Translations under genes and position numbers: made by a program | Part shown: positions 17,296 to 31,662 of the stretch, one piece after another | Numbering within the stretch: position 1 is the stretch's first letter | Layout of the letters: each line of letters starts with the position of its first letter | Origin: Planctomycetota bacterium | GTDB taxonomy: Bacteria; Planctomycetota; PLA2; JAEUHO01 | NCBI GenBank assembly: GCA_030065025.1 | Contig: JASJDY010000039.1 | Coordinates: forward strand, 1 to 35,804 | Length of the DNA stretch: 35,804 nucleotides | Reading direction: 5' to 3' | The notes under the pieces: generated by a model | The model's database searches: none | The model's input: only the letters and a program-made list of their open reading frames with translations | What the model was told of the DNA's origin: nothing

Positions 17296-18435
17296 ATGAA
17301 CGAAAATCTGCGGAATCTGAAGCCGTATCCGATGGTCGAGCTGGCCCGCCGGAAGGCCTCCGTGGCCGCCCGGGGCATCGAGGTCCTCGATTTCGGGACC
17401 GGTGACCCCGTCGAACCCACGGATCCGGCCATCCGGGCCGCCCTGGCGGCGGCGGTGCCCGAGATCTCGCAGTACCCCTCGATCGCCGGCCTGCCGGAGC
17501 TCCGCGCGGCGTTCGCGGCGTGGTTCCAGCGGCGCTTCGACGTCGAGCTGGATCCCGAGCGCGAGATCCTGCCCACCCGGGGCAGCAAGGAGGCGATGTT
17601 CCACCTGCCGCTCGTGCTCGTGGATCCCTCAGAGAACAAGCGCACGGTGGTGTACCCGGATCCGGGCTACCCGGTGATGTCGATCGGCAGCATGTACGCC
17701 GAGGCGGATCTGCATCCGGTCGAGCTGACTGCCGAGAACGACTACCGCATGGATCCCGCGGCACTCCCGCGTGAGGTGCTCGCGAGCGCGCGCATCGTGT
17801 GGCTCAACTACCCCCACAATCCGACCGGGCAGGATCTGCCCGAGGCACTGTGGCAGGCGTGGGTCGAGGCCCAACGCGAGCACGGCTTCGTGCTGTGCTC
17901 CGACGAGTGCTACACGGAGATCTACACCGACGCGCGACCGCGCAGCGTGCTCGAGTTCGCGCGCGAGGGCTGTCTCGCGTTCCACAGCCTCAGCAAGCGC
18001 TCGGGGATGACAGCCTACCGCTCCGGCATGCTCGCCGGCGATCCCGAGATCATCGCGCGCTACCGCGCGTGCCGCGCAGCCATGGGGCAAGCGCAGACGG
18101 AGTGGGTGCAGAAGGCGAGCATCGTGGCGTGGCGTGACGAGCGTCACGTGGAGGAGCGTCGCGCGATCTTCGCGCGCAAGCGCGCGATCCTGAGCGAGGG
18201 CTTCGCGCGATTGGGCCTCGAGGTGTACCCCACGACCTCGACCTTCTACCTGTGGGTCTCCGTGCCCGCGGGCGAGACCGACGAGAGCTACGCGGCCAAG
18301 TTGCTCGACGCAGGCATCGTCGTGTCGCCGGGTTCCATGTTCGGCGCGGCGAACGCCGGGTTCTTCCGCGTGGCGCTCGTGCCGACGCCCGAGCAATGCG
18401 AGCAGGCGCTGGACCGCTGGGCCGCGCTCGAGTAG
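17296..18435 (+). CDS. dapC: N-succinyl-diaminopimelate aminotransferase (DapC-type class I aminotransferase)
   Basis: 379-residue PLP-dependent fold-type I aminotransferase. Conserved points are YPSIAGLPELRAA, DPGYPVM, NYPHNPTG, CSDECYTEIY and the PLP lysine in SLSKRSGM, with FRVALVPT near the C-terminus. The family alone would leave several substrates possible, but dapD and dapE follow immediately, so conversion of N-succinyl-2-amino-6-oxopimelate with glutamate to N-succinyl-LL-diaminopimelate is the natural reading. The start is set by a TAGGAT hexamer 8 bases upstream and by the family's N-terminus (LRNLKPYPMVELARRK). dapD begins 22 bases after the stop. Confidence 0.88.
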   Translation: MNENLRNLKPYPMVELARRKASVAARGIEVLDFGTGDPVEPTDPAIRAALAAAVPEISQYPSIAGLPELRAAFAAWFQRRFDVELDPEREILPTRGSKEAMFHLPLVLVDPSENKRTVVYPDPGYPVMSIGSMYAEADLHPVELTAENDYRMDPAALPREVLASARIVWLNYPHNPTGQDLPEALWQAWVEAQREHGFVLCSDECYTEIYTDARPRSVLEFAREGCLAFHSLSKRSGMTAYRSGMLAGDPEIIARYRACRAAMGQAQTEWVQKASIVAWRDERHVEERRAIFARKRAILSEGFARLGLEVYPTTSTFYLWVSVPAGETDESYAAKLLDAGIVVSPGSMFGAANAGFFRVALVPTPEQCEQALDRWAALE

Positions 18436-18443
18436 CGGCAGGC

Positions 18444-18449
18444 TATAAA
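18444..18449 (+). promoter_or_regulatory. Putative leaderless -10 element of dapD
   Basis: TATAAA, five of six matches to the -10 consensus, is followed by GGTCGCCC and the ATG at 18458. It suggests that dapD and dapE can be transcribed separately from dapC. Confidence 0.5.
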
Positions 18450-18457
18450 GGTCGCCC

Positions 18458-19279
18458 ATGACCATGAGCGACCCCCGTGAGGCCATCATCCTGGCCGCCT
18501 TCGACGATCGCGAGCTCCTCGCTGATCCGGACTGTCAGACGGCCGTGACCTCGATCGTCGACGACCTCGACCGCGGCGCCCTGCGCGTCGCGAGCCAGCA
18601 GGACGACGGCAGCTGGACCGTCCACGGCTGGGTGCAGATGGCCGTGAACCTCTACTTCGCCGTCGCGCCGATGGAGGAGCACGAGGCCGGCCCCCTCGAC
18701 TTCCACGACAAGGTGCCGATCAAGCACGGGCTCGCCGAGGCGGGTGTGCGCGTCGTCCCCGGCGGCGTCGTGCGCTACGGCTCGTTCTGCGAGCGGGGCG
18801 TCGTCGTGATGCCCTCGTTCGTGAACATCGGCGCATACGTCGGGGCGGGCACGATGGTCGACACGTGGGCCACGGTCGGCTCGTGCGCGCAGATCGGCCG
18901 CGGGGTGCATCTCTCCGGCGGCGTCGGCATCGGCGGCGTCCTCGAGCCGCCCGGCGCACGCCCCGTGATCATCGAGGACGAGTGCTTCATCGGCTCACGC
19001 TGCATCGTCGTCGAGGGCGTCCACGTCGGTCGCGGCGCCGTGCTCGGAGCCAACACCGTCCTCACCGCGTCGACGCCGATCATCGACGTGCGCGGCGAGG
19101 AGGAAGTGCGCACGAAGGGCTCGGTACCGCCGAACGCGGTCGTCATCCCGGGCACGCGCCCCAAGGAGTTCCCGGCGGGCACGTACGACCTGCCGTGCGC
19201 GCTGATCATCGGCGAGCGCACCGAGAGCACGGACAAGAAGACCTCCCTCAACGAGACGCTGCGGGGGTTCGCGGTTTGA
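18458..19279 (+). CDS. dapD: 2,3,4,5-tetrahydropyridine-2,6-dicarboxylate N-succinyltransferase
   Basis: 273 residues, normal length for DapD. It transfers succinyl from succinyl-CoA to tetrahydrodipicolinate, committing carbon to the succinylase branch of diaminopimelate and lysine synthesis. The left-handed beta-helix of hexapeptide repeats is evident from about residue 100 on (PGGVVRYGSFCERGVVVMPS, NIGAYVGAGTMVDTWATVGS, then IGGVLEPPGARPVIIEDECF). The C-terminus (KKTSLNETLRGFAV) is typical. An N-terminal helical domain precedes the helix repeats. The last bases overlap the TTG start of dapE. Confidence 0.95.
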   Translation: MTMSDPREAIILAAFDDRELLADPDCQTAVTSIVDDLDRGALRVASQQDDGSWTVHGWVQMAVNLYFAVAPMEEHEAGPLDFHDKVPIKHGLAEAGVRVVPGGVVRYGSFCERGVVVMPSFVNIGAYVGAGTMVDTWATVGSCAQIGRGVHLSGGVGIGGVLEPPGARPVIIEDECFIGSRCIVVEGVHVGRGAVLGANTVLTASTPIIDVRGEEEVRTKGSVPPNAVVIPGTRPKEFPAGTYDLPCALIIGERTESTDKKTSLNETLRGFAV

Positions 19280-20385
19280 TCGAAGACGCTACGCCTCTCG
19301 AGGCACTCTCCCTCGAGCTCCTGCGCATCCCGTCGGTGATCGGCGAGGAGGCGAAGCTCGCCGCGCACGTCGAGTCGTGGGCACACGAGCGCGGCATGCA
19401 CCGCCTCGTGCGCGCAGGTGACAACCTCGCGCTGCAGGCACGTCCCTTCCGCGAAGGCGCGCCGCGCCTGCTCCTCATCGGCCACCTCGACACGGTGCCG
19501 CCGGCGGACGACAACCCGCCGCGTCTCGACGACGAGCGCATCTTCGGCCTCGGCTCGTCGGACATGAAGTGTGCCGACGCCCTCATCCTGCACGTGCTCG
19601 AGCGCGCGCGCACCGAGCAGTCACGCTTCGACCTCGCCGGGATCCTCTACGCCCGCGAGGAGGGGCCCTTCGACGAGTCGGGCTTCCCCGAGATCGTCGA
19701 GGCGGCGCCGGATCTCTTCGAGAGCGTCGACCTCGCCATCGCCATGGAGCCGACGGACAACCACTTCGAGCTCGGCTGCCTCGGGACGTTGCACGCGCTC
19801 GTGCGCTTCCACGGCCGGCGCGCGCACTCCGCGCGTCCCTGGGAGGGCAAGAACGCCGTGCACATGGCGGCGCCGCTGCTCGCGCACATCGCGGCCCTGG
19901 AGCCGCGCGACTGCCGCTACGACGGGCTCCTCTTCCGCGAGGTGTGCAGCGCCACGATGGTGGACTACGACGGCGCACGCAACGTGATCCCCGGACGCTT
20001 CGACCTGAACCTGAACTTCCGCTTCGGGCCCGACCGCTCCCGCAGCGAGGCGCTGGCCTGGATTGCCGAGCAGGTGCGCGAGGCGGTCGGCGCCCACGCC
20101 ATCGACGAGGGCGCGGTGACGATCGAGATCACGGACATCTGCCCCTCGGGCCGCGTCTGCAACGACAACCCGCTCTTCCGCTCGCTGGCCGAGACGGCGG
20201 GCCCGAGCGCCGAGACCCGCGCCAAGCAGGCCTGGACCGATGTCGGCCGTCTCTCCGAGATGGGCCTCGACGCCATCAACTTCGGGCCGGGCTCGGGTTC
20301 CCAGGCCCACCAGGCCGGGGAGTGGTGCTCGCGCGCCAACCTCGAAGCCGCCCGCACCCTGCTCGAGGGCTGGATCTTCGCCTGA
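19276..20385 (+). CDS. dapE: Succinyl-diaminopimelate desuccinylase
   Basis: 369-residue M20 metallopeptidase-family hydrolase that releases succinate from N-succinyl-LL-diaminopimelate. Metal-binding and catalytic motifs are GHLDTVPPADDN, GLGSSDMKCADA, LYAREEGPFDESG, AIAMEPTDN and the C-terminal GPGSGSQAHQAGEW. The dimerisation insert spans about residues 170-290. No ATG or GTG fits the N-terminus; the TTG at 19276 overlaps the dapD stop as TTGA and gives MIEDATPLEALSLELLRIPS, the expected beginning. The form resembles the actinobacterial-type DapE. The gene ends 11 bases from the convergent CAP-domain gene. Confidence 0.92.
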   Translation: MIEDATPLEALSLELLRIPSVIGEEAKLAAHVESWAHERGMHRLVRAGDNLALQARPFREGAPRLLLIGHLDTVPPADDNPPRLDDERIFGLGSSDMKCADALILHVLERARTEQSRFDLAGILYAREEGPFDESGFPEIVEAAPDLFESVDLAIAMEPTDNHFELGCLGTLHALVRFHGRRAHSARPWEGKNAVHMAAPLLAHIAALEPRDCRYDGLLFREVCSATMVDYDGARNVIPGRFDLNLNFRFGPDRSRSEALAWIAEQVREAVGAHAIDEGAVTIEITDICPSGRVCNDNPLFRSLAETAGPSAETRAKQAWTDVGRLSEMGLDAINFGPGSGSQAHQAGEWCSRANLEAARTLLEGWIFA

Positions 20386-20396
20386 CCTGAGGCGCG

Positions 20397-21797
20397 TCAG
20401 CGCGCGCGTCGGCTGGCCGCGCGACCGGTCTCGAACCACCAGCGGTAGTCGAAGACCGCGCCGCCGGGCAGCACGATGCGAGCCTCGGCCCGGTAGCGCG
20501 AGCGCGAGCGGAGTGGCGCAACGGGGATGAACGCCACGCTGCCGCGGTTCGAGATGCCCGCGCGCGCGCTCGGCGCGTGACCGGGGTACTGCAGGCGTCC
20601 CTCGAGGGGGCGGGTCCGCCGTCCATCGCGCCGCAGGGTGAGGCGCGGGCGCGACGCGAGCTTCGTTGCCGTGCGCAGCGGCTCGGAGAAGACGTTCACG
20701 GCCGTGCCGAGCCGGTTGCCGTCTGCCGGCACCCCGACCACCGGCATCGGGCTCTCGCCCTGCTCGTGGAAGCGCACCCGCACGTTCGCTGCACCGTGTG
20801 GCGGGAACACGAGCAGCGCGTCCTTCTGCGGTCCGCCACGATGCGTGAAGACGTCGAACAGGAACGTGCCCTGATGGAACACCATGGCCGTGCGCATCAG
20901 GCCGGGCTGGAGCGGCCGCGTGCGGTGGTACATCGTCGCGAGGTGCATCTTCATCGCGGAGAACATCGAGGTGTCGCCGTGCCCGATGATGGAGCTCTTC
21001 GCGGCGCGTTCCCCTTCCGGCGTGTACCCCGGCTTGGCCGGGTCCTCCGCGTGAGCCTCTCCTCCATGGCGCGCGAGGTAGGCGGCGTGCTTGCGCATGC
21101 CGTCCTCGAGCGACGCGTCGTAGCCGAGCGGAAGACAGCCGCACTGCTGTCGCGTCCACTGCAGCAGGCACCACGTGCGGCTGTGATCGCGGTCGGCCGG
21201 ATGCGGAAGCTCGACCGGGGCGTGCTCCCACCCCCCCTGATCGTCCTTGCGGTAGCGCCGCCCCTCGAGCAAGTGCCAGGCCTCGCCGGACCAGGGTCCG
21301 ACCGTGCGGCTCATCGGGGCGACGTAGCCGTCACCCGAGCTACCGAGCTCGCCGTCGAGGTCGCAGTCCAGGAGGTAGCCGAACACACGTCCGACCGGCA
21401 CCCGCATGCCCATGCGGCTGCGGAGCACCCAGCCGCCTTCCTCCGCGCGCACCATGAGGTGATAGGGACCGTCGATCGCCGTGCTCAGGGTCAGCGTGCC
21501 GGGGACGCGGAACGTGCCCGTGCGCGTGCGCTTGTCCTTCTTGCTGTTGCTGTCGATGCGCGTCCACCGGCCGCGGCCGGCCTCGGGCCCGGGCTCGAGC
21601 ACGAAGCGCTCGCCGCCGATGCGCACGGGCTCGGCCCCGCGCACGCGCATCTCGGTCGCGAACAGCGGGCTCTGCAGGTCGTCGAGCTCGCCGGGCTCCG
21701 CGGCCTTCAGTCGGACGGCCTTCCACGGCGAGTCCGCGGCGACAGGTGCGCCGCCGAGCAGCAACGCGAACGAGAAGAGCAGCAGCGACCGGCGCAT
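20397..21797 (-). CDS. Secreted CAP-domain (SCP-like) protein
   Basis: 466 residues with signal peptide (MRRSLLLFSFALLLGGAPVA). The middle carries a CAP/SCP-like core: CGCLPLGYDASLEDGMRKHAAYLARHGGEAH, then DPAKPGYTPEGERAAKSSII, then TMYHRTRPLQPGLMRTAM, the pattern seen in extracellular CAP proteins of Planctomycetota and Myxococcota. A following beta-rich region ends with PVAPLRSRSRYRAEARI and a Trp-rich strand, like the Ig-like tail of these proteins. The function is not known; a periplasmic or extracellular role is inferred. The ATG at 21797 is chosen over the open frame to 21857 because it starts the signal peptide and a TACACC hexamer lies 6 bases upstream. Its stop is in the loop of a 5-bp hairpin (20392-20405). 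Confidence 0.8.
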   Translation of the reverse strand: MRRSLLLFSFALLLGGAPVAADSPWKAVRLKAAEPGELDDLQSPLFATEMRVRGAEPVRIGGERFVLEPGPEAGRGRWTRIDSNSKKDKRTRTGTFRVPGTLTLSTAIDGPYHLMVRAEEGGWVLRSRMGMRVPVGRVFGYLLDCDLDGELGSSGDGYVAPMSRTVGPWSGEAWHLLEGRRYRKDDQGGWEHAPVELPHPADRDHSRTWCLLQWTRQQCGCLPLGYDASLEDGMRKHAAYLARHGGEAHAEDPAKPGYTPEGERAAKSSIIGHGDTSMFSAMKMHLATMYHRTRPLQPGLMRTAMVFHQGTFLFDVFTHRGGPQKDALLVFPPHGAANVRVRFHEQGESPMPVVGVPADGNRLGTAVNVFSEPLRTATKLASRPRLTLRRDGRRTRPLEGRLQYPGHAPSARAGISNRGSVAFIPVAPLRSRSRYRAEARIVLPGGAVFDYRWWFETGRAASRRAR

Positions 21798-21803
21798 CAC
21801 ACC

Positions 21804-21809
21804 GGTGTA
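21804..21809 (-). promoter_or_regulatory. Putative leaderless -10 element of the CAP-domain gene
   Basis: On the minus strand TACACC is followed by GGTGTG and the ATG at 21797, a 6-base gap. The final T of the TANNNT pattern is missing. Confidence 0.3.
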
Positions 21810-21862
21810 CCCCGGATCGACGTGCTGCGCGCGTGGGGCGTACTCCGCGGGCGACACACCGC

Positions 21863-22387
21863 TCAGCGACGGTCGAGGATGCGGAAGAGGAGCTCGCCGC
21901 TCTCGCTGCGCCAGCGCTGGCCCTCTTCCCAGTCGGTCTCGTCGAAGGGCGGGAAGTACGTGTCGCCGGGCACGTCGCGGTCGATGACCGTGATGTACAG
22001 GCGCGTGGCCAGCGGCAGCGCTTCTGCGTAGACCCCGGCGCCGCCGATGACGAACGGGCAGCCGTCGGTCTCGCGCGCCGCCTCGATGGCGCGACCCAGC
22101 GACGTGAACACCTCGCAGCCATTGGCCGTGTAGTCGGGATCGCGGGAGAGCACGATGTTGCGACGCCCAGGCAGCGGACGCCCGATGCTCTCGAATGTCT
22201 TGCGCCCCATGATGAGCGTGTGCTCCATCGTGGTCGCCTTGAAGTGCTGAAGGTCCTCCGCCTCGCTCCAGGGCAGACGGCCCTCGTGCCCGATGACCTG
22301 GCGGTGGGCCCAGGCGACGATGAGGGCGAGGGGCTGGAGGCCGTTCTCAGACGGCGACGGATGCCTTGATGTGGGGCGCCGGGTCAT
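21863..22387 (-). CDS. folA: Dihydrofolate reductase
   Basis: 174 residues. DHFR motifs are clear: [21 protein letters not shown] near the N-terminus with the acidic residue of EAEDLQHF, the [19 protein letters not shown] cofactor-binding region, and [13 protein letters not shown]. It reduces dihydrofolate made by thymidylate synthase, and it directly follows thyA on the same strand. There is no start codon between the ATG at 22387 and the conserved core, so the gene must begin inside thyA with 41 bases of overlap. About 18 extra residues therefore precede the usual DHFR start. AAGG lies just upstream. Translational coupling to thyA is likely. Confidence 0.92.
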   Translation of the reverse strand: MTRRPTSRHPSPSENGLQPLALIVAWAHRQVIGHEGRLPWSEAEDLQHFKATTMEHTLIMGRKTFESIGRPLPGRRNIVLSRDPDYTANGCEVFTSLGRAIEAARETDGCPFVIGGAGVYAEALPLATRLYITVIDRDVPGDTYFPPFDETDWEEGQRWRSESGELLFRILDRR

Positions 22388-23195
22388 AGCCTTGAAGCGT
22401 GAAGTCCTCGTACTCGAACCCGAAGATGTCCGTCACGTCCGGGTTGAGCGCCATGGTAGGCAGCGCACGCGGCTCCCGCGAGAGTTGCTCGCGCGCCTGT
22501 TCGACGTGGTTGCTGTAGAGGTGCACGTCGCCGAACGTGTGGACGAACTCGCCGGCCTCCAGGCCGCAGACCTGCGCGATCATCATGGTGAGCAGGGCAT
22601 AGCTGGCGATGTTGAACGGCACGCCGAGGAACACGTCGGCCGAGCGCTGGTACAGCTGGCAGGAGAGCTGCTTGGACTCCGGGTCGACGTGGAACTGGAA
22701 CAGGGTGTGGCACGGGGGCAGGGCGACCTGGTCGGCCTCCTTCGGGTTCCAGCCGCTGACGATGAGCCGCCGGCACCAGGGGTCGGTCTTGATGCGCTCG
22801 ACGACCGCCGCGATCTGGTCGACGCCGTCGGACTGGTAGGTGCCGTCGGGATTCGGCGTGCCCCCGAAGTTGCGCCACTGGTGGCCGTAGACAGGGCCGA
22901 GATCGCCTTCCTGGCGGCCGAAGCGCTCGCACTGCTCGGCCGTGGCCCACTCGTTCCAGATGCGCACGCCCTTCTCCTGCAGCGGGCCGACGTGGGTCTC
23001 GCCGCTGAGGAACCAGAGCAGCTCGTGGATGATCGAGCGCAGGTGCAGCTTCTTCGTGGTGAGGAGGGGGAAGCCGGCGCGCAGGTCGAAACGCATCTGG
23101 CGGCCGAAGAGGCTGCGGGTGCCGGTGCCCGTGCGGTCCTCCCGCACGCTGCCCTCGTCGAGGAGGGCACGCAGCAGATCGAGGTACTGGCGCAT
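22347..23195 (-). CDS. thyA: Thymidylate synthase
   Basis: 282 residues, near the usual bacterial length of about 264. It methylates dUMP with methylene-tetrahydrofolate. Motifs seen are [20 protein letters not shown], the catalytic cysteine in [10 protein letters not shown] (C162), [20 protein letters not shown] and [17 protein letters not shown] 7 bases before the ATG makes the start certain. folA begins within its last 41 bases. The GTG-rich stretch near 23125 encodes the conserved TGTGT motif and is not an intergenic hexamer array. A 5-bp hairpin (22340-22355) places its TGA in a 6-base loop. Confidence 0.97.
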   Translation of the reverse strand: MRQYLDLLRALLDEGSVREDRTGTGTRSLFGRQMRFDLRAGFPLLTTKKLHLRSIIHELLWFLSGETHVGPLQEKGVRIWNEWATAEQCERFGRQEGDLGPVYGHQWRNFGGTPNPDGTYQSDGVDQIAAVVERIKTDPWCRRLIVSGWNPKEADQVALPPCHTLFQFHVDPESKQLSCQLYQRSADVFLGVPFNIASYALLTMMIAQVCGLEAGEFVHTFGDVHLYSNHVEQAREQLSREPRALPTMALNPDVTDIFGFEYEDFTLQGYDPAPHIKASVAV

Positions 23196-23292
23196 CGAGG
23201 TCCTCCTCCTGGGGGTCCGATTCTGGGCTCCGCGTCCGACATGCGCCGGGCGGGCCGACGCGGCGGACTCCGCCGGGAAGCCCGACCGGCCC

Positions 23293-23298
23293 TACCAT
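23293..23298 (+). promoter_or_regulatory. Putative leaderless -10 element of the SirB1-like gene
   Basis: TACCAT is followed by GTGCCGCC and the ATG at 23307, an 8-base gap with no Shine-Dalgarno, as at xthA. Upstream, CGGCGGA-C-TCCGCCG (23261-23275) is a palindrome between the divergent thyA and this gene that could be an operator. Confidence 0.4.
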
Positions 23299-23306
23299 GT
23301 GCCGCC

Positions 23307-23981
23307 ATGCCCCCGCGCTACTGCCGCCGTGCCGCCTACGAACGCTTCGCCGAGCACGCGGAGGCACTCGACACGACCGCCGCGCTCGTCGGCGCGGCGA
23401 CGGCGCTCTCCATGCACGCGCTCGACGACGTTCACGCGGGGGTCGTCGAGGAGCGCATCGAGGCGTTGGCGGCGTCCGTGCGCCAGCGCGTGCACGGCGG
23501 AAGCCGCTCGGCGCTCATGGCCCACCTGCACGCCGTGCTCTTCGACGAGGAGGGCTTCGCGGGCAACCGCGTCGACTACTACGACCCGGAGAACAGCTAC
23601 TTGCCGCGCGTGCTGAGCACGCGGCGCGGCATCCCGATCTCGCTGGCGCTCGTCTACAAGGCGGTGGCGGAGGAGCTGGAGCTCAAGGTCCACGGCATTG
23701 GCGCGCCGGGGCACTTCCTCGTGCGGGTCGAGGACACGGACGGGAGCCTGCTGGTCGATCCCTTCCACGGGGGCCGGGTCCTGACGCGGGAGGAGGCCTT
23801 CCGGCTGATGGAGGGCACCCTGGGGGCGGCCGTGCCACGCAGCGCGAACCTGCTCCAGCCCGTGAGCCACGCGGAGTGGATCGCGCGGATGCTGCGCAAC
23901 CTGGAGGCGATCCACACGAAGCGCGCGCAGCCGAGGGATGCGGCAGCGATGCAGGAACTGCGCATGTTGGTGGCCCCGTAG
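23307..23981 (+). CDS. SirB1/transglutaminase-like family protein
   Basis: 224 residues of the SirB1 / Transglut_core2 family. The conserved centre is clear: FAGNRVDYYDPENSYLPRVL, RRGIPISLALVYKAVAEEL, VHGIGAPGHFLVRV and LVDPFHGGRVLTREE. The fold resembles papain-like transglutaminases, with the His (GHF) and Asp (VDP) of the triad present. The only cysteine in the protein is near the N-terminus (C6), so no cysteine stands where the nucleophile would be, and hydrolase activity is doubtful. Family members are often found near peptidoglycan or tetratricopeptide genes. The stop codon is at the apex of an 11-bp hairpin. Confidence 0.8.
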   Translation: MPPRYCRRAAYERFAEHAEALDTTAALVGAATALSMHALDDVHAGVVEERIEALAASVRQRVHGGSRSALMAHLHAVLFDEEGFAGNRVDYYDPENSYLPRVLSTRRGIPISLALVYKAVAEELELKVHGIGAPGHFLVRVEDTDGSLLVDPFHGGRVLTREEAFRLMEGTLGAAVPRSANLLQPVSHAEWIARMLRNLEAIHTKRAQPRDAAAMQELRMLVAP

Positions 23982-23991
23982 GGCCACCAAC
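23966..23991. terminator. 11-bp hairpin around the SirB1-like stop codon
   Basis: GTTGGTGGCCC (23966-23976) pairs perfectly with GGGCCACCAAC (23981-23991) over the tetraloop CGTA. The stop TAG is 23979-23981. It has no T-run and is followed at once by hexamer array site 3. Confidence 0.6.
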
Positions 23992-23994
23992 CCC

Positions 23995-24046
23995 GTATCC
24001 GTTTCCGTGCGCGTTTCCGTTTCCGGCGTGGACCGGGCCCGTATCC
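23995..24046 (+). repeat. GT-hexamer array, site 3
   Basis: GTATCC, GTTTCC, GTGCGC, GTTTCC, GTTTCC (23995-24024) are in register; after 16 degenerate bases a further GTATCC (24041-24046) appears. The array follows the hairpin at 23966-23991 and lies between convergent genes. Units are T-richer than in sites 1 and 2. Confidence 0.6.
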
Positions 24047-24096
24047 GCCCCCGCCCCGCCGCACCGTCTCCGACAGGGCACGCGCCCGCCCTCTGC

Positions 24097-24555
24097 CTAC
24101 CCCCGCTCGTACGCCCGTCGCTCCAACCGGCCCGCGACGAGCACGATCAGGAGCACGAGGCCGAGCAGCCCGGCGATCGACAGCATCAGGCGCCGCGAGT
24201 CCGGCTGCTTCACGGGCTTCGAGGCGGCCAGCGGCGGTGCCTTCGCCTCACCCGGCTTGCGGGGCGGCATCCGGAGCGCGTCGCCAACCTGCAGCGAGCG
24301 GGGCTTGATGCCCGGATTGAGCGCCAGGATCTCCTTGAAGCGCTTGAACGTGCCGAGCTCGCGCTCGGCGATCGTCGTCAGGGAGTCGCCGCTGCGGACG
24401 CGGTAGTACCACCCCTGGGACGCCCCGGCGCGACGAGCGAGCGCAGCGGGATCCTGGGTTTCGAAGCCGATGCCCGGCAAGAACAGCAAAGCCGGGAGGG
24501 CGAGTGCAAGAGCACCGAGCCAGTGCCGGGCACCGAGCTTCTCCACCTTCGTCAC
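24097..24555 (-). CDS. LysM-domain membrane protein
   Basis: 152 residues. A first hydrophobic segment (about 12-29) is followed by one LysM domain (about 50-97: YYRVRSGDSLTTIAERELG ending LQVGDALRMP), a proline/lysine linker and a second membrane segment (123-142, SIAGLLGLVLLIVLVAG) with a short basic tail. LysM domains bind N-acetylglucosamine-containing glycans such as peptidoglycan. Two membrane anchors flanking a LysM are not the common layout, so this may tether the membrane to the wall. GTG 24555 is the start used here; no strong Shine-Dalgarno is seen. It is divergent from the gamma-glutamyltransferase gene (101 bases). Confidence 0.8.
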   Translation of the reverse strand: MTKVEKLGARHWLGALALALPALLFLPGIGFETQDPAALARRAGASQGWYYRVRSGDSLTTIAERELGTFKRFKEILALNPGIKPRSLQVGDALRMPPRKPGEAKAPPLAASKPVKQPDSRRLMLSIAGLLGLVLLIVLVAGRLERRAYERG

Positions 24556-24656
24556 CTCTGCGCCGCACCGCGCGGCGTCTCTCTCTTTGGTTCGGGCGCA
24601 TGCGGCGTCGCATTGAGCGGGCGGAACGTCCTACACTCCGGCGCGGAGACGAGCCC

Positions 24657-26360
<1,704 letters not shown>

Positions 26361-26370
26361 GCGCGCCGGA

Positions 26371-26877
26371 TCAGAACGAGCCGACGAGGGCCTTGCGGTC
26401 CTTCTTCGCGGCGCTCACGAAGCGGACGTAGTGGATGCGCCCGCCAGCCGCGTCGACCAGCAAGACCCCGTCGGTTCCGAACACGCAGCTGTACTCCAGC
26501 AGCTGCCGCCGCGTGGCGCGGTTGTGGACGCTGCTCGAGGCGGGCCCGTTCTTGAACTCCGCCACGTACGTGCGCCGCTTGCGGCGTACGAGGGCGTCGG
26601 CCCGGACCGTGTACTCCTCGAGGCGGTTGTCAACCTGCACGACGCCGGGGGCCGTGACTTCCTCGTCGAGCAGCTCGAAGCCGTAGCGCTTCAGCAGCTT
26701 CAGCGCCTTGTCGCGCCCGCGCCGCCCGAGCTTCCTGGATGTCGCAGCACCGACCACGACCTTGCGCCTGGCGGCCGCCAGCCCGAGCAGCAGTCCGACC
26801 GCGAGGAACAGGATCAGACAGAGCACGAACACCATCGGTGACGTGCGGTGGACGAGCGCATCGAGCCACTGCAGCAC
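26371..26877 (-). CDS. Membrane-anchored PD-(D/E)XK nuclease-like protein
   Basis: 168 residues. One membrane helix (about 13-37, SPMVFVLCLILFLAVGLLLG) is followed by a basic linker and a compact domain with a PD-(D/E)XK-like core: D94 in VRADALV, then YVAEFKNG (E107, K109), and TRRQLLEYS (Q125, Y129) where the following helix is expected. The end (DGVLLVDAAGGRIHYVRF) is a beta hairpin. The motif order fits the superfamily of restriction and repair nucleases, but family assignment is inference. GTG start with GGGAGG about 9 bases upstream. It ends 10 bases from ggt; no restriction or defence gene is adjacent. Confidence 0.6.
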   Translation of the reverse strand: MLQWLDALVHRTSPMVFVLCLILFLAVGLLLGLAAARRKVVVGAATSRKLGRRGRDKALKLLKRYGFELLDEEVTAPGVVQVDNRLEEYTVRADALVRRKRRTYVAEFKNGPASSSVHNRATRRQLLEYSCVFGTDGVLLVDAAGGRIHYVRFVSAAKKDRKALVGSF

Positions 26878-28564
<1,687 letters not shown>

Positions 28565-28590
28565 CCTCCCCCACCCACTGTGATCTCGAC

Positions 28591-28615
28591 TCGCGGGGCC
28601 CTCGGGGCCCCGCGA
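28591..28615 (+). terminator. 11-bp GC hairpin between gdhA and gcvP
   Basis: TCGCGGGGCCC (28591-28601) pairs perfectly with GGGCCCCGCGA (28605-28615) over the loop TCG. No T-run follows, so it is either a terminator without one or an mRNA-stabilising hairpin. Confidence 0.6.
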
Positions 28616-28651
28616 TCATGTCCCAACTTCCTGCGTTCCTCCGGAGACGTC

Positions 28652-31561
<2,910 letters not shown>

Positions 31562-31572
31562 GCGTCTTCGGC

Positions 31573-31605
31573 CACCTGCACTTGCACGTGCACCTGCACT
31601 TCCAC
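31573..31605 (-). repeat. GT-hexamer array, site 4 (inverted orientation)
   Basis: Plus-strand units CACCTG, CACTTG, CACGTG, CACCTG, CACTTC, CAC are in register. On the minus strand they read GTGGAA, GTGCAG, GTGCAC, GTGCAA, GTGCAG, the same GTGCNN frame as sites 1 and 2 but inverted. Confidence 0.6.
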
Positions 31606-31662
31606 CCCGAGGGTGGGCTGCGTCCGCTTCGAACACTCGCGACTGCGGCCGCCGGGGGTCGA

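Noticed and set aside
23120-23140. GTG-rich hexamer-like stretch in thyA
   Set aside because: It encodes the conserved Thr-Gly-Thr-Gly-Thr motif of thymidylate synthase, so it is coding sequence and not a fifth array.
28565-28651. Possible glycine riboswitch upstream of gcvP
   Set aside because: The spacer is only 87 bases, dominated by one GC hairpin, and lacks the aptamer's conserved core.
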